From contig DASYCJ010000047.1 of NCBI GenBank assembly GCA_036500225.1, positions 15,785 through 79,784 on the forward strand: a DNA stretch of 64,000 nucleotides, in the 5' to 3' direction. Source of the DNA: DASUBN01 sp036500225. Its GTDB lineage: Bacteria; Pseudomonadota; Gammaproteobacteria; Natronospirales; REEB76. The number at the start of each line of letters is the position of its first letter. The stretch's first letter is position 1. A program made the position numbers and the translations under genes. Of the stretch, positions 25,565 through 35,588 are shown one piece after another. A model generated the notes under the pieces. That model saw only the letters and a program-made list of their open reading frames with translations. It was not told the DNA's origin and searched no databases.

Positions 25565-25662
25565 CTCAGAAGCTGCTGCGCTCATGACCCAGGGCAGACA
25601 TCCTGTCTGCCCGCATGGTGCATGTGCCGAGCCCTTCGCTCGCGACGCTTCTGAGTCAGTTT
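25558..25662. repeat. Intergenic inverted-repeat element, copy B
   Basis: AAACTGACTCAGAAGC at 25558-25573 is repeated in inverted form at 25647-25662 (16 of 16 bases). Inside lie a 9-bp perfect hairpin at 25592-25612 (GGGCAGACA/TGTCTGCCC) and the two 14-mers shared with copy A after purL. The left arm spans the fpr stop codon. No T-run follows, so it is not a classical terminator. The rest of the gap to 25744 holds only the leader of the next gene. Confidence 0.6.
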
Positions 25663-25744
25663 CAAGTTGGTATGACTGCAAGATCCCGATAGCGCGGCAT
25701 CTCTAGGCGCTGTAATCTCTCCAAGCAATAAGGGAGGGTCTGTG

Positions 25745-26233
25745 ATGTCACCCTATAGCGCCTATCCGCTCACCGGAGGATGCGACTGCCGGCAGATACG
25801 CTATCGCATGGAGAGCGCCCCGCTCGTCGTGCACTGCTGCCACTGCCGCTGGTGCCAGCGTGAGACCGGCGCATCCTTCGCCCTCAATGCCCTGATCGAA
25901 TCTGACCGGATCACATCGACAGGTGCCAAGCCGGAGATAGTCCACACGCCTTCGGCCAGCGGGCGAGGCCAGAAGATCGCGCGCTGCCCTACCTGCCATA
26001 TCGCAATCTGGAGCAGTTACGGTAGCCCGCTCTACAGGTTCGTGAGGGTAGGGACGTTCGATACGCCGGACCTGTTGCCGCCTGACATACACATCTTCAC
26101 TGCGTCGAAGCAGCCCTGGGTACTGCTACCTCCAGGCGTGCCGGCGGTGAGTGAATACTACGACCTCGATGAGTATTGGCCCGCTGAGAGCCTGGCACGC
26201 AGACAAGCTCTGCAAACATCCCAGTCGCGTTGA
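25745..26233 (+). CDS. GFA (glutathione-dependent formaldehyde-activating enzyme-like) family protein
   Basis: A 162-residue zinc protein of the GFA/CENP-V family. It has the N-terminal GGCDCRQIRYR, the CCHCRWCQRETGASFALNAL metal-binding run, and a later CPTCHIAIWSSYG, matching the family's ligand pattern. Most members are not true S-hydroxymethylglutathione synthases, so the substrate is open. ATG at 25745 follows AGGGAGG at ideal spacing; an overlapping GTG three bases earlier is less likely. It stands alone, convergent with ettA. Confidence 0.88.
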   Translation: MSPYSAYPLTGGCDCRQIRYRMESAPLVVHCCHCRWCQRETGASFALNALIESDRITSTGAKPEIVHTPSASGRGQKIARCPTCHIAIWSSYGSPLYRFVRVGTFDTPDLLPPDIHIFTASKQPWVLLPPGVPAVSEYYDLDEYWPAESLARRQALQTSQSR

Positions 26234-26248
26234 ACTGCCGCACAGTCG

Positions 26249-26274
26249 AAAACCGCGCCTTGCGGCGCCGTTTC
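26249..26274. terminator. Probable bidirectional terminator (GFA gene / ettA)
   Basis: AAACCGCGCC, TTGC loop, GGCGCCGTTT form a 10-bp stem with one mismatch between convergent genes; T-rich sequence follows on the plus strand and TTTTCG on the minus strand. Confidence 0.6.
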
Positions 26275-26284
26275 TATTCTCTTC

Positions 26285-27952
<1,668 letters not shown>

Positions 27953-27987
27953 GGCTCTGTCGGACTGGAAGGATAAAGAGGGGCAGA

Positions 27988-27993
27988 TTATAT
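27988..27993 (-). promoter_or_regulatory. Putative -10 element for ettA
   Basis: TATAAT on the minus strand (within TATATAAT) is 35 bases upstream of the ettA ATG, in the rimK-ettA gap. No convincing -35; it would let ettA be expressed apart from rimBK. Confidence 0.4.
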
Positions 27994-28006
27994 AGGCGGA
28001 TGGGTC

Positions 28007-28915
28007 CTAGGCGCGGCCGTTGTGGCGGCGTTTCGAGTTCTTCTCGATGAAGGCCATGATCTCCCCGGCGATGTCCTTCTTGGTGGCGCTCTCGATGCCC
28101 TCCAGGCCGGGGGAAGAGTTGACCTCTAATATCAGCGGGCCCTGGGCCGAGCGGATGATGTCCACGCCGGCCACGTTCAAGCCCACCACCTCGGCAGCAC
28201 GGATGGCCATGTCCCGCTCCTTGCTGCTGAGCTTCACTTCGATGGCGCTACCGCCTTTGTGCAGGTTGGCGCGGAACTCGCCGCGGCGGGCCTGGCGTTT
28301 CATGGCGGCCACCACCTTGTTGCCCACCACGAAGCAGCGCAGGTCCGCACCCTGGGCTTCCTTGACGAAGCGTTGCACCAGGAAGTGGGCATTGAGACCG
28401 CGGAAGGCATCGATGACGCTCTCCGCCGCCTGACGGGTCTCCGCTAGCACTACGCCCTGGCCCTGGGAGCCTTCCGTGAGCTTGATGATCATGGGTGCAT
28501 CGCCCACGAGCTTCATTAGGTCCTCGGTGTCGTCGGGGGCGTGGGCGAAGCCGGTCACCGGCATGGCGATGCCGAAGCGTGAAAGGAGTTGCAGTGAACG
28601 CAGCTTGTCGCGGGCGCGCACGATGGCGTCGGAATCGTTGAGGGTGAACACGCCGGTCATCTCGAACTGGCGCAGCACCGCGGTGGCGTAGAAGGTCACC
28701 GATGCGCCGATGCGAGGGATGATGGCGTCGAGGCCGTCCAGCTTGCGGCCCTTGAAATGGATCTCGGGGTTGTCGGTCGCCAGGTTCATGTAGCAACGTA
28801 GCGGGTCGATGACGTACATGTCATGACCGCGCTTCATGCCGGCCTCCACCAGTCGTTTGGTGGAATATAGGCGCGTGTTGCGCGAGAGGATGGCGATCTT
28901 GAGGCGCTTCTTCAT
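28007..28915 (-). CDS. rimK: RimK: ribosomal protein S6--L-glutamate ligase
   Basis: An ATP-grasp ligase that adds glutamates to the C-terminus of ribosomal protein S6, tuning translation in the cytosol. The 302-residue protein matches RimK throughout: MKKRLKIAILSRN, the nucleotide-binding KLTEGSQGQGVVLAE, DLRCFVVGNKVVAAMKRQARRGEFRANLHKGG, and the metal-binding LEVNSSPGLEGIE. The ATG directly follows the stop of the rimB-like gene with no gap, so the pair is cotranscribed. Pseudomonas has a related rimABK operon; a rimA homologue is not seen here. Confidence 0.95.
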   Translation of the reverse strand: MKKRLKIAILSRNTRLYSTKRLVEAGMKRGHDMYVIDPLRCYMNLATDNPEIHFKGRKLDGLDAIIPRIGASVTFYATAVLRQFEMTGVFTLNDSDAIVRARDKLRSLQLLSRFGIAMPVTGFAHAPDDTEDLMKLVGDAPMIIKLTEGSQGQGVVLAETRQAAESVIDAFRGLNAHFLVQRFVKEAQGADLRCFVVGNKVVAAMKRQARRGEFRANLHKGGSAIEVKLSSKERDMAIRAAEVVGLNVAGVDIIRSAQGPLILEVNSSPGLEGIESATKKDIAGEIMAFIEKNSKRRHNGRA

Positions 28916-29398
28916 CTATGTCTCTTCCGTGGTGCGTACGCCGCGGATGCGACGTCGCTTGCCCATGACGTAGGACGCTGCGGGATCGATCGTGATGTGG
29001 CCTTGCATGGCGCTGCGGCCCAGTAGCAGGCGGAAGCGCATGCTGTCACGCGCGGCCAGGGTGATCTCGATAGGCCAACTCTGCTGACCGATGGTGAGGG
29101 TGGTTCGGATCACCGGTCGTTGCTCGCGGTGACCGCCGGAGTCCGTGACCCAGCGTTCTTCCTCCGCCAGGTCCGCCTCGAAGAAGCGTTCCGGCTTGTC
29201 CTTATGCTGCATGGGATGCAGTCCGAAGCGCACGCGGCGCTTGCCGTTCTCGGTGAATACCACCACCGCGAATGCGTGCAGCGATGAACTGCGCGCGCCG
29301 GTGTCGATCTTGGCCTTGATGCGTTTGATGCCGAGTTCGGGCAGCGCGACCCACTCGCGCCAACCGACCTGCTGCGGTGTGGTTGGGACTTGGTTCAT
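28916..29398 (-). CDS. rimB: RimB-like retropepsin-fold protease (RimK-associated)
   Basis: A 160-residue protein of the family annotated as ATP-dependent zinc protease or RimK/LysX-associated putative protease (COG4067). It has the aspartyl-protease-like KAKIDTGARSSSLHA motif near residue 30 and FRLLLGRSAMQGHITIDPAASY late in the sequence. In Pseudomonas the RimB partner modulates RimK-dependent S6 modification. It starts the unit; rimK follows immediately. Only one DTGA motif per chain is present, as expected for a dimeric retropepsin-like enzyme. Confidence 0.85.
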   Translation of the reverse strand: MNQVPTTPQQVGWREWVALPELGIKRIKAKIDTGARSSSLHAFAVVVFTENGKRRVRFGLHPMQHKDKPERFFEADLAEEERWVTDSGGHREQRPVIRTTLTIGQQSWPIEITLAARDSMRFRLLLGRSAMQGHITIDPAASYVMGKRRRIRGVRTTEET

Positions 29399-29463
29399 TA
29401 TTGGAATGCGGCCGGATAGGGCTTCGGTCCATAATACACCTGGCTGGAAACGGAAGGTGTCAA

Positions 29464-30420
29464 ATGGTGGACTCCCTGCTTAAGGTCGGCGTATGCCATG
29501 ACCCCCGCCAGGCGCGCTACGGTTTCGGCGAGGGCCACCCCTTCGGGCACGACCGTTTCAGCGCCTTCTGGCGTGAGAGCGTGGCCCGCGGTTTCGATAA
29601 GCGAGTGCATGCCGTACCGGTGCAGACGGCGAAGCGCGCGCAGCTGGAGATGTTTCACTCCCGTGACTTCCTGGGCTTCGCCGAAGAGCAGAGCCACCGC
29701 GGTGACGGTTACCTGGATGAGGGCGATACGCCGGCGGTGCCGGGGATATATGAGGCGGCCTGCGAGGTGGTGGGCGCCACTTTGAATGCAGTGGACGGCG
29801 TCATGTCCGGCGAGTGGCGTCGTGCCTTCGTGCCCATCGCCGGTCTGCATCACGCGGCTCGGGCTCATGCCGCCGGCTTCTGTGTACTTGACGACATCGG
29901 CGTAGCGGTGGAATCACTGCGTCGCCATCACGGCGTCAAGCGCATCGCCTATGTGGACATCGACGCGCATCACGGTGACGGCGTGTTCTATTCCTTCGAG
30001 GAGGATCCGGACCTCTTGTTCGCGGACCTGCATGAGGACGGCCGCTTCCTCTATCCCGGTACCGGCTCTGAGAGCGAGACCGGCAGCGGCGAAGCCGTGG
30101 GCACCAAACTCAACCTGCCCCTGGCGCCCGGTGCTGGCGACCAGGAGTTCCTGAGGGCCTGGGAGCGGGTCGAGGACTATCTCAAGGTCGGCCGGCCAGA
30201 GTTCATCCTGTTCCAGTGCGGTGCCGACAGCATCGCCGGCGATCCCATCACCCACCTGCGTTTCACGCCTGCCGCTCATGCACATGCGGCCACGCGCCTT
30301 TGCGCCATCGCCGAGGAGCTGGGCCACGGCCGCGTGGTGGGTATGGGGGGAGGGGGCTATAACAGGACGAACATAGCGCTGGGTTGGAATGGCGTCCTTG
30401 AGTCTTTTTTAGCCACGTAG
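29464..30420 (+). CDS. Histone deacetylase family (AcuC-like) hydrolase
   Basis: A zinc amidohydrolase of the arginase/deacetylase fold, 318 residues, cytosolic. Visible blocks: PIAGLHHAARAHAAGFCVLDDIG with the catalytic His, VDIDAHHGDGV with metal ligands Asp and His, and DSIAGDPITHLRFT plus GGGGYNRTNIA near the end. Bacterial members act on acetylated polyamines, acetoin-linked acetyl-CoA synthetase or proteins; which one is unknown here. ATG at 29464 follows GGAAGG. It ends just before the glyA promoter and is divergent from rimBK. Confidence 0.88.
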   Translation: MVDSLLKVGVCHDPRQARYGFGEGHPFGHDRFSAFWRESVARGFDKRVHAVPVQTAKRAQLEMFHSRDFLGFAEEQSHRGDGYLDEGDTPAVPGIYEAACEVVGATLNAVDGVMSGEWRRAFVPIAGLHHAARAHAAGFCVLDDIGVAVESLRRHHGVKRIAYVDIDAHHGDGVFYSFEEDPDLLFADLHEDGRFLYPGTGSESETGSGEAVGTKLNLPLAPGAGDQEFLRAWERVEDYLKVGRPEFILFQCGADSIAGDPITHLRFTPAAHAHAATRLCAIAEELGHGRVVGMGGGGYNRTNIALGWNGVLESFLAT

Positions 30421-30435
30421 CCCATGAGGCTGCGG

Positions 30436-30441
30436 TAAAAT
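30436..30441 (+). promoter_or_regulatory. Putative -10 element for glyA
   Basis: TAAAAT within CGGTAAAATAGG, 37 bases upstream of the glyA ATG. No strong -35 and no PurR or MetR site recognised. No glycine riboswitch fits in the 57-base gap. Confidence 0.4.
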
Positions 30442-30477
30442 AGGCGCCGCTCAATACCTATCCGCGGAGCCTTCCGA

Positions 30478-31746
30478 ATGTTCACTCCTGATATGCAGAT
30501 TGCCGGGTTCGACGACGAACTCCTCGGAGCCTTGCGTGACGAGTTGCACCGCCAGGAACAGAACATCGAGCTCATCGCCTCCGAGAACTACGTGAGCCCG
30601 CGGGTGCTGGCGGCCCAGGGTTCGGTGATGACCAACAAGTACGCGGAAGGCTATCCGGGCAAGCGCTACTACGGCGGCTGCGAGTACGTGGACGTCGCGG
30701 AGCGTCTCGCCATCGAGCGCGCCAAGAAGCTGTTCGGCGCCGGTTACGCCAACGTGCAGCCCCATTCTGGTTCCCAGGCCAACGCCGCGGTGTACTTCGC
30801 GCTTCTGAAGCCGGGTGACACCATCCTAGGCATGAGCTTGGCCCACGGCGGCCATCTCACCCACGGCGCCAAGGTCAACCTCTCGGGCAAGATATTCAAT
30901 GCGGTGCAGTACGGTATCGACACCAACACTGGCCTCATCGATTACGACCAGGTGCAGAAGCTCGCGGATGAGCACAAGCCGAAGATGATCGTCGCGGGCT
31001 TCTCTGCGTACTCACGCCGCATCGACTGGCAGAAGTTCCGGGTCATCGCCGATTCCGTCGGCGCGTACCTGTTCGTGGACATGGCCCACGTGGCGGGCCT
31101 GGTGGCTGCCGGGCTCTATCCGGACCCGGTGAACATTGCCGACGTCACCACCACCACCACCCACAAGACCCTGCGTGGTCCCCGCGGTGGTCTGATCCTG
31201 GCTAAATCCAATGAGGAAGTTGAAAAGAAGCTCAACTCCAGCGTGTTCCCGTCCACTCAGGGCGGTCCGCTGATGCATGTGATCGCCGCGAAGGCGGTGG
31301 CCTTCCTCGAAGCCCTGCAGCCGGAGTTCAAGGTCTATCAGAAGCAGGTGTTGGATAACTCCCGCGCCCTAGCGGACACCTTCATGAAGCGCGGCTATGA
31401 CGTAGTCTCTGGCGGTACTGACAACCATCTGTTCCTGCTGGACCTCATCAAGAAAGACATCACCGGTAAGGATGCGGACGCGGCCCTGCACAAGGCCAAC
31501 ATTACCGTGAACAAGAACGCAGTGCCGAACGATCCGCGCCCGCCCATGGTCACATCTGGCCTGCGCTTGGGGTCGCCGGCTTCCACCACCCGTGGCTTCA
31601 AGGAACAGGACTTCCGCGATCTCGGCGGCTGGATGGCGGATATCATCGACAACATCAACGACGAGAAAGTCATCGCCGATGCCAAGCAGAAGGTGCTGGC
31701 ACTGTGCAAGCAACATCCGGTATATCCGGCCGGCACGAAGTTCTGA
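30478..31746 (+). CDS. glyA: Serine hydroxymethyltransferase
   Basis: PLP enzyme interconverting serine and glycine with tetrahydrofolate, the main source of one-carbon units in the cytosol. The 422-residue chain shows IELIASENYVSPRVLAAQGS, HSGSQANAAVYFALLKPGD, and the PLP Lys in TTTTHKTLRGPRGG. Length and start are typical. nrdR follows with no gap, beginning a long same-direction run (nrdR, ribD, ribE, ribB, ribH, nusB, thiL) that is classic for gammaproteobacteria. Confidence 0.98.
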   Translation: MFTPDMQIAGFDDELLGALRDELHRQEQNIELIASENYVSPRVLAAQGSVMTNKYAEGYPGKRYYGGCEYVDVAERLAIERAKKLFGAGYANVQPHSGSQANAAVYFALLKPGDTILGMSLAHGGHLTHGAKVNLSGKIFNAVQYGIDTNTGLIDYDQVQKLADEHKPKMIVAGFSAYSRRIDWQKFRVIADSVGAYLFVDMAHVAGLVAAGLYPDPVNIADVTTTTTHKTLRGPRGGLILAKSNEEVEKKLNSSVFPSTQGGPLMHVIAAKAVAFLEALQPEFKVYQKQVLDNSRALADTFMKRGYDVVSGGTDNHLFLLDLIKKDITGKDADAALHKANITVNKNAVPNDPRPPMVTSGLRLGSPASTTRGFKEQDFRDLGGWMADIIDNINDEKVIADAKQKVLALCKQHPVYPAGTKF

Positions 31747-32262
31747 ATGCACTGCCCTTTCTGCAACCATGAAGATACGAAAGTAATCGACTCACGCCTG
31801 GCGGGCGAGGGGCAGCAGGTACGCCGTCGCCGGGAATGCGAGAAGTGCGGTGAGCGTTTCACCACCTTCGAGACCGCGGAGCTGGTGATGCCGCGCATCG
31901 TGAAGAACGATGGCACCCGCGAGCCCTATGACGAGCACAAACTGAGTTCCGGCATGACCCGCGCGCTGGAGAAGCGCCCGGTCAGCACCGAAGCGATGGA
32001 AGCGGCCCTGGCACGGGTCATCCATAAGCTGCAGGTGACCGGCGAGCGCGAGATCAAGTCGCGCCAGCTCGGTGACTGGGTGATGGAAGAATTGAAGACC
32101 CTGGACGAGGTGGCTTATGTGCGCTTCGCCTCCGTATACAGGAGTTTCCAGGATGTGAATGAGTTCCGGGAGGAGATCGAGCGCCTGCAAGGCGAATCGG
32201 CCCGCGCCGCTCTGGAACGTGAACAGATGCCGTTACTGCCGTCGGACGACAAGAAGAAGTAA
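31747..32262 (+). CDS. nrdR: Transcriptional repressor NrdR
   Basis: Represses ribonucleotide reductase genes in response to ATP/dATP. The 171-residue protein has the N-terminal zinc ribbon MHCPFCNHEDTKVIDSR...CEKCGERFTTFE with four Cys, then an ATP-cone starting VMPRIVKNDGTREPYD. Its ATG follows the glyA stop directly. No NrdR box was noticed in this window, and no nrd gene is present here, so its targets lie elsewhere. Confidence 0.96.
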   Translation: MHCPFCNHEDTKVIDSRLAGEGQQVRRRRECEKCGERFTTFETAELVMPRIVKNDGTREPYDEHKLSSGMTRALEKRPVSTEAMEAALARVIHKLQVTGEREIKSRQLGDWVMEELKTLDEVAYVRFASVYRSFQDVNEFREEIERLQGESARAALEREQMPLLPSDDKKK

Positions 32263-32265
32263 GCC

Positions 32266-33366
32266 ATGAGTGAATCCAGCGCCGAAGACCACCGCCACAT
32301 GGGCGAGGCCCTGCGCCTCGCGGAACTTGGCCTCTACACCACCGAGCCCAACCCACGGGTGGGTGCCGTGCTGGTCAAGGACGGCAAAGTCATCGGCCGC
32401 GGCTTCCACAAGCGCGCGGGTGAAGCCCATGCGGAGATCCTGGCCCTCGAAGAGGCCGGGGCCGCCGCCAAGGGCGCCACCTTATATGTGACCCTGGAAC
32501 CCTGCGCCCACCAGGGCAAGACTCCGCCCTGCGCGGACGCGGTGGTGAAGTCCGGCGTGACTCGAGTGGTCGCCGCGATGACCGATCCCAATCCTCTGGT
32601 ATCCGGCAAAGGCTTCGAAAAGCTCAAAGCTGCCGGCATCACCGTCGTCGAAGGCTTGATGCCCGCCCAAGCCAAGGCTCTCAATCCCGGTTTCATCAGC
32701 CGCATGACCCGCGGCCGCCCCTGGGTACGCACCAAGCTCGCCGCCAGCATGGACGGCCGGACGGCGCTCGCCAACGGCGAGAGCAAGTGGATCAGCTGCG
32801 ATGCATCCCGCGAGGACGTACACCGCTGGCGCGCACGTAGTTCTGCGGTGCTCACGGGCATCGGAACGCTGCTGGCGGACGATCCCACCTTCACGGTGCG
32901 GCTGCCGGGCGAATGGCGCCAACCCATGAAGGTGATCGTGGACACCAACCTCAGCACGCCGGTGAATGCCAAGGTATTCGCGCGTGATCCCGATCTCGTC
33001 TACATCGCCACCGGCGTGGACGATACGGAAGAGCATGAGGCATTGAACGCCATCGGTGCCAACATCCAGGTATTCCCGGAGCGGCGCGGCTTCATGGACC
33101 TGAAGGCCATCCTCGAGACCATGGCTGAACTGGGGTGCAACGAGGTGCTGATGGAAGCGGGTGCCGGCATGAACGGCGCCTTGCTGGAAGCCGGCCTGGT
33201 TGATGAACTCATCCTGTATATGTGCCCGAGCCTCTTGGGTGACAAGGCTCGCGGCATGTTCAGCTTGCCGGGCATCAGCAGCATGAACGAGCGCCGTGAA
33301 CTCGAGATCGCCGATGCGCGCATGTTCGATAGAGACCTGCGCCTGATCCTGCGCCCCAAGGCCTGA
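32266..33366 (+). CDS. ribD: Bifunctional riboflavin biosynthesis deaminase/reductase RibD
   Basis: Carries out deamination and NADPH-dependent side-chain reduction of the pyrimidine intermediate of riboflavin synthesis. Residues 1-145 form the deaminase: HAEILALEEAG and PCAHQGKTPPC provide zinc ligands and catalytic Glu. Residues about 150-366 form the reductase with TKLAASMDGRTAL, SSAVLTGIGTLLADDP and EAGAGMNGALLEAGLVDEL. Starts 3 bases after nrdR. No FMN riboswitch precedes it, so supply is probably constitutive with the cluster. Confidence 0.96.
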   Translation: MSESSAEDHRHMGEALRLAELGLYTTEPNPRVGAVLVKDGKVIGRGFHKRAGEAHAEILALEEAGAAAKGATLYVTLEPCAHQGKTPPCADAVVKSGVTRVVAAMTDPNPLVSGKGFEKLKAAGITVVEGLMPAQAKALNPGFISRMTRGRPWVRTKLAASMDGRTALANGESKWISCDASREDVHRWRARSSAVLTGIGTLLADDPTFTVRLPGEWRQPMKVIVDTNLSTPVNAKVFARDPDLVYIATGVDDTEEHEALNAIGANIQVFPERRGFMDLKAILETMAELGCNEVLMEAGAGMNGALLEAGLVDELILYMCPSLLGDKARGMFSLPGISSMNERRELEIADARMFDRDLRLILRPKA

Positions 33367-33369
33367 CCC

Positions 33370-33969
33370 ATGTTCACCGGCATCATCCAAGCGGTCGGCA
33401 AGATCGAGGCGCTCACGCCCCAGGGCGGAGACTTGCGCCTGTCCATCGGTACGGGCGAGCTTCCCATGCAGGATGTGAAGATGGGTGACAGCATCTGTGT
33501 CAGCGGTTGCTGCCTCACGGTCATCGCCAAACGCGAGCATGCTTTCGATGCGGATGTGTCTAAGGAGACACTCTCCCTCACTACCTTGGGCGATCTCAAG
33601 GCGGGCTCCGCCGTGAACCTGGAGAAGTCCCTCACTCTTGCCACCCCCCTGGGCGGCCACTTGGTGAGCGGACACGTGGATGGATTGGGCACCATCAAGT
33701 CGCGTCGTGAAGATGCGCGTTCCATACGCTTCGACATCCAGGTGCCAGGCGGCCTCAAGCGCTACATCGCTCACAAGGGTTCGGTCAGCGTGGACGGCGT
33801 GAGCCTAACGGTCAACGCCATCCACAATGACCTGTTCGATGTGAACATCATCCCTCATACCATGATCCACACGACCTTCGGCGAGTACCAGGTGGGCAGC
33901 CGTGTGAACCTGGAGGTGGATGTGGTGGCGCGCTACGTGGAGCGCATGCTCGGGGAGCAGATCCGGTGA
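33370..33969 (+). CDS. ribE: Riboflavin synthase (alpha subunit)
   Basis: Dismutates two 6,7-dimethyl-8-ribityllumazine molecules to riboflavin. The 199-residue trimeric enzyme has the MFTGIIQAVG N-terminus and two repeated beta-barrel halves, each with a GDSICVSGCCLTV- or GSVSVDGVSLTVN-type block, and LVSGHVDGLG. It starts 3 bases after ribD and its stop overlaps the GTG of the next gene. Confidence 0.96.
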   Translation: MFTGIIQAVGKIEALTPQGGDLRLSIGTGELPMQDVKMGDSICVSGCCLTVIAKREHAFDADVSKETLSLTTLGDLKAGSAVNLEKSLTLATPLGGHLVSGHVDGLGTIKSRREDARSIRFDIQVPGGLKRYIAHKGSVSVDGVSLTVNAIHNDLFDVNIIPHTMIHTTFGEYQVGSRVNLEVDVVARYVERMLGEQIR

Positions 33970-35063
33970 GCAAGCTCAACAGCGTGGAAGAGATCCTGGC
34001 GGAACTGACTGCCGGCCGCATGGTCGTCATCATGGATGACGAGGATCGGGAGAACGAGGGCGACCTCATCATGGCCGCCGGCATGTGCCGTCCGGAGGAT
34101 ATCAACTTCATGGCCCGTTACGGGCGTGGTCTCATCTGCCTGACTCTCACCCGCGAGCGCTGCAAGCAGCTGCGTCTGCCCCTGATGGTGAGCGATACCG
34201 ACAAGAATCACACCACCAACTTCACCCTTTCCATCGAAGCGGCGGAGGGCGTGACCACCGGCATCTCGGCTTACGATCGTGCCCTAACGGTGCGGGCTGC
34301 CGTGAAACCGGATGCGAAGCCGGAAGATCTGAAGCAACCGGGTCACATCTTCCCCCTCATGGCCCAGCCCGGCGGTGTACTGACCCGTGCCGGCCATACG
34401 GAAGCCGGCTGCGACCTCGCCCGGCTCGCAGGCCTGGAGCCTGCTTCAGTGATAGTCGAGATCCTGAACGACGACGGCAGCATGGCGCGCCGGCCCGATC
34501 TGGAGAAGTTCGCTGCCGAACACAAGCTCAAGATCGGTACCATCGCCGACCTCATCCGCTATCGCATGGAGAAGGAGAAGACCGTGCAGCGGGTGGCGGA
34601 GCGGCGCGTACCCACGGAGTTCGGTGAGTTCCAGTTGGTCGCTTACGAAGATCGGCTGAGCAAGGCGGTGCATCTCGCCCTCACGTCAGGTGAGATAAAC
34701 CGCGGCGAGCCCATCCTGGTACGCGTGCATCTTCAGGACACCCTGGGCGACATGCTGGGAGTACGTTGGGACAGCTTAGGCCTGCCGCTTCGCAAGGCCC
34801 TGCAGCGCATCGCCAAAGAAGGCGGGGTGCTGGTGGTGCTGCGCCAACCGGAAGAGCCCGGTGAGATCATGCAGCGGCTGTCTTCGGGTGGTGTCGCGCC
34901 TCAATCCGATGAGGCGGGAGCCGAGCTACGCACCTATGGCGTAGGTGCGCAGATATTGCTGGACTTGGGCGTTACTCGTATGCGGGTGCTTAGCCAGCCC
35001 AAGAAGATGCATGGTATTTCCGGCTTTGGTCTTGAAGTGGTGGAATACGTCACACCCGATTGA
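33966..35063 (+). CDS. ribB: 3,4-dihydroxy-2-butanone 4-phosphate synthase with degenerate GTP cyclohydrolase II-like domain (RibBX type)
   Basis: Residues 1-205 form DHBP synthase, making the four-carbon unit of riboflavin from ribulose 5-phosphate: DDEDRENEGDLIMAAG and THAGHTEAGCD-type HTEAGCDLARL are intact. Residues about 208-365 resemble GTP cyclohydrolase II, but the segment that should hold the three zinc Cys reads VRVHLQDTLGDMLGVRWDSLGLPLR, with none left. It should therefore be RibB only, despite the common RibBA label; similar hybrids are known as RibBX. GTG start overlaps the ribE stop. 365 aa. Confidence 0.93.
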   Translation: MSKLNSVEEILAELTAGRMVVIMDDEDRENEGDLIMAAGMCRPEDINFMARYGRGLICLTLTRERCKQLRLPLMVSDTDKNHTTNFTLSIEAAEGVTTGISAYDRALTVRAAVKPDAKPEDLKQPGHIFPLMAQPGGVLTRAGHTEAGCDLARLAGLEPASVIVEILNDDGSMARRPDLEKFAAEHKLKIGTIADLIRYRMEKEKTVQRVAERRVPTEFGEFQLVAYEDRLSKAVHLALTSGEINRGEPILVRVHLQDTLGDMLGVRWDSLGLPLRKALQRIAKEGGVLVVLRQPEEPGEIMQRLSSGGVAPQSDEAGAELRTYGVGAQILLDLGVTRMRVLSQPKKMHGISGFGLEVVEYVTPD

Positions 35064-35073
35064 GCTTCTCGGT

Positions 35074-35079
35074 TAAAAT
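35074..35079 (+). promoter_or_regulatory. Putative internal -10 before ribH
   Basis: TAAAAT within GGTTAAAATAGC, 29 bases before the ribH ATG, in the only sizeable gap (45 bases) of the rib run. It could give ribH-nusB-thiL separate expression. Confidence 0.35.
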
Positions 35080-35108
35080 AGCCATTGGTTTATCCAAAGT
35101 TCTTTTAT

Positions 35109-35588
35109 ATGGCCGGCACTCATAGAATCATCGAGGGCGGACGCTCTGCGAAGGGCTTCCGTATCGCCATCGTCGCAGCGCGCTTCAACCACTTCGTGGT
35201 GGAAAAGCTCCTGGCAGGTGCCGTCGAGACCCTGACCCAAGCCGGTATCAGCGCCCAGGACCTGGATATCATCCGGGTGCCCGGCGCCTATGAGATTCCC
35301 CTCACTGCCCGCAAGCTCGCTGCCAGCAAGAACTACGAAGCCGTCATCACTCTCGGCGCAGTGATCCGCGGCGGCACCCCTCATTTCGATTACGTGGCAG
35401 GCGAGTGTGCCCGCGGCGTGTCCCAGGCAGCCCGCGACAGCGGTATCCCGGTCATCTTCGGCGTGCTCACCTGTGACACCCTGGAGCAGGCCACGGAGCG
35501 TGCTGGTGGTGCCCACGGCAACAAGGGCGCCGATTCGGCGCTGGCGGCCATCGAGATGGCCGACCTCATGCGCAAGTTGGACAGCTGA
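35109..35588 (+). CDS. ribH: 6,7-dimethyl-8-ribityllumazine synthase
   Basis: Condenses the ribitylamino-pyrimidine with the DHBP-derived unit; forms large icosahedral or pentameric shells in the cytosol. The 159-residue protein has RIAIVAARFNHFVVEKLLAGA, VPGAYEIPLTARKLA, LGAVIRGGTPHFDYVA and FGVLTCDTLEQATERAGG. ATG at 35109 is preferred to a TTG at 35085 because the usual N-terminus is short. No good ribosome binding site is seen upstream of it. nusB overlaps its stop by one base. Confidence 0.96.
   Translation: MAGTHRIIEGGRSAKGFRIAIVAARFNHFVVEKLLAGAVETLTQAGISAQDLDIIRVPGAYEIPLTARKLAASKNYEAVITLGAVIRGGTPHFDYVAGECARGVSQAARDSGIPVIFGVLTCDTLEQATERAGGAHGNKGADSALAAIEMADLMRKLDS

Noticed and set aside
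32200..32265. FMN riboswitch before the rib genes
   Set aside because: Only 3 bases separate nrdR and ribD, and no RFN-like conserved blocks were seen upstream of ribB or ribH.
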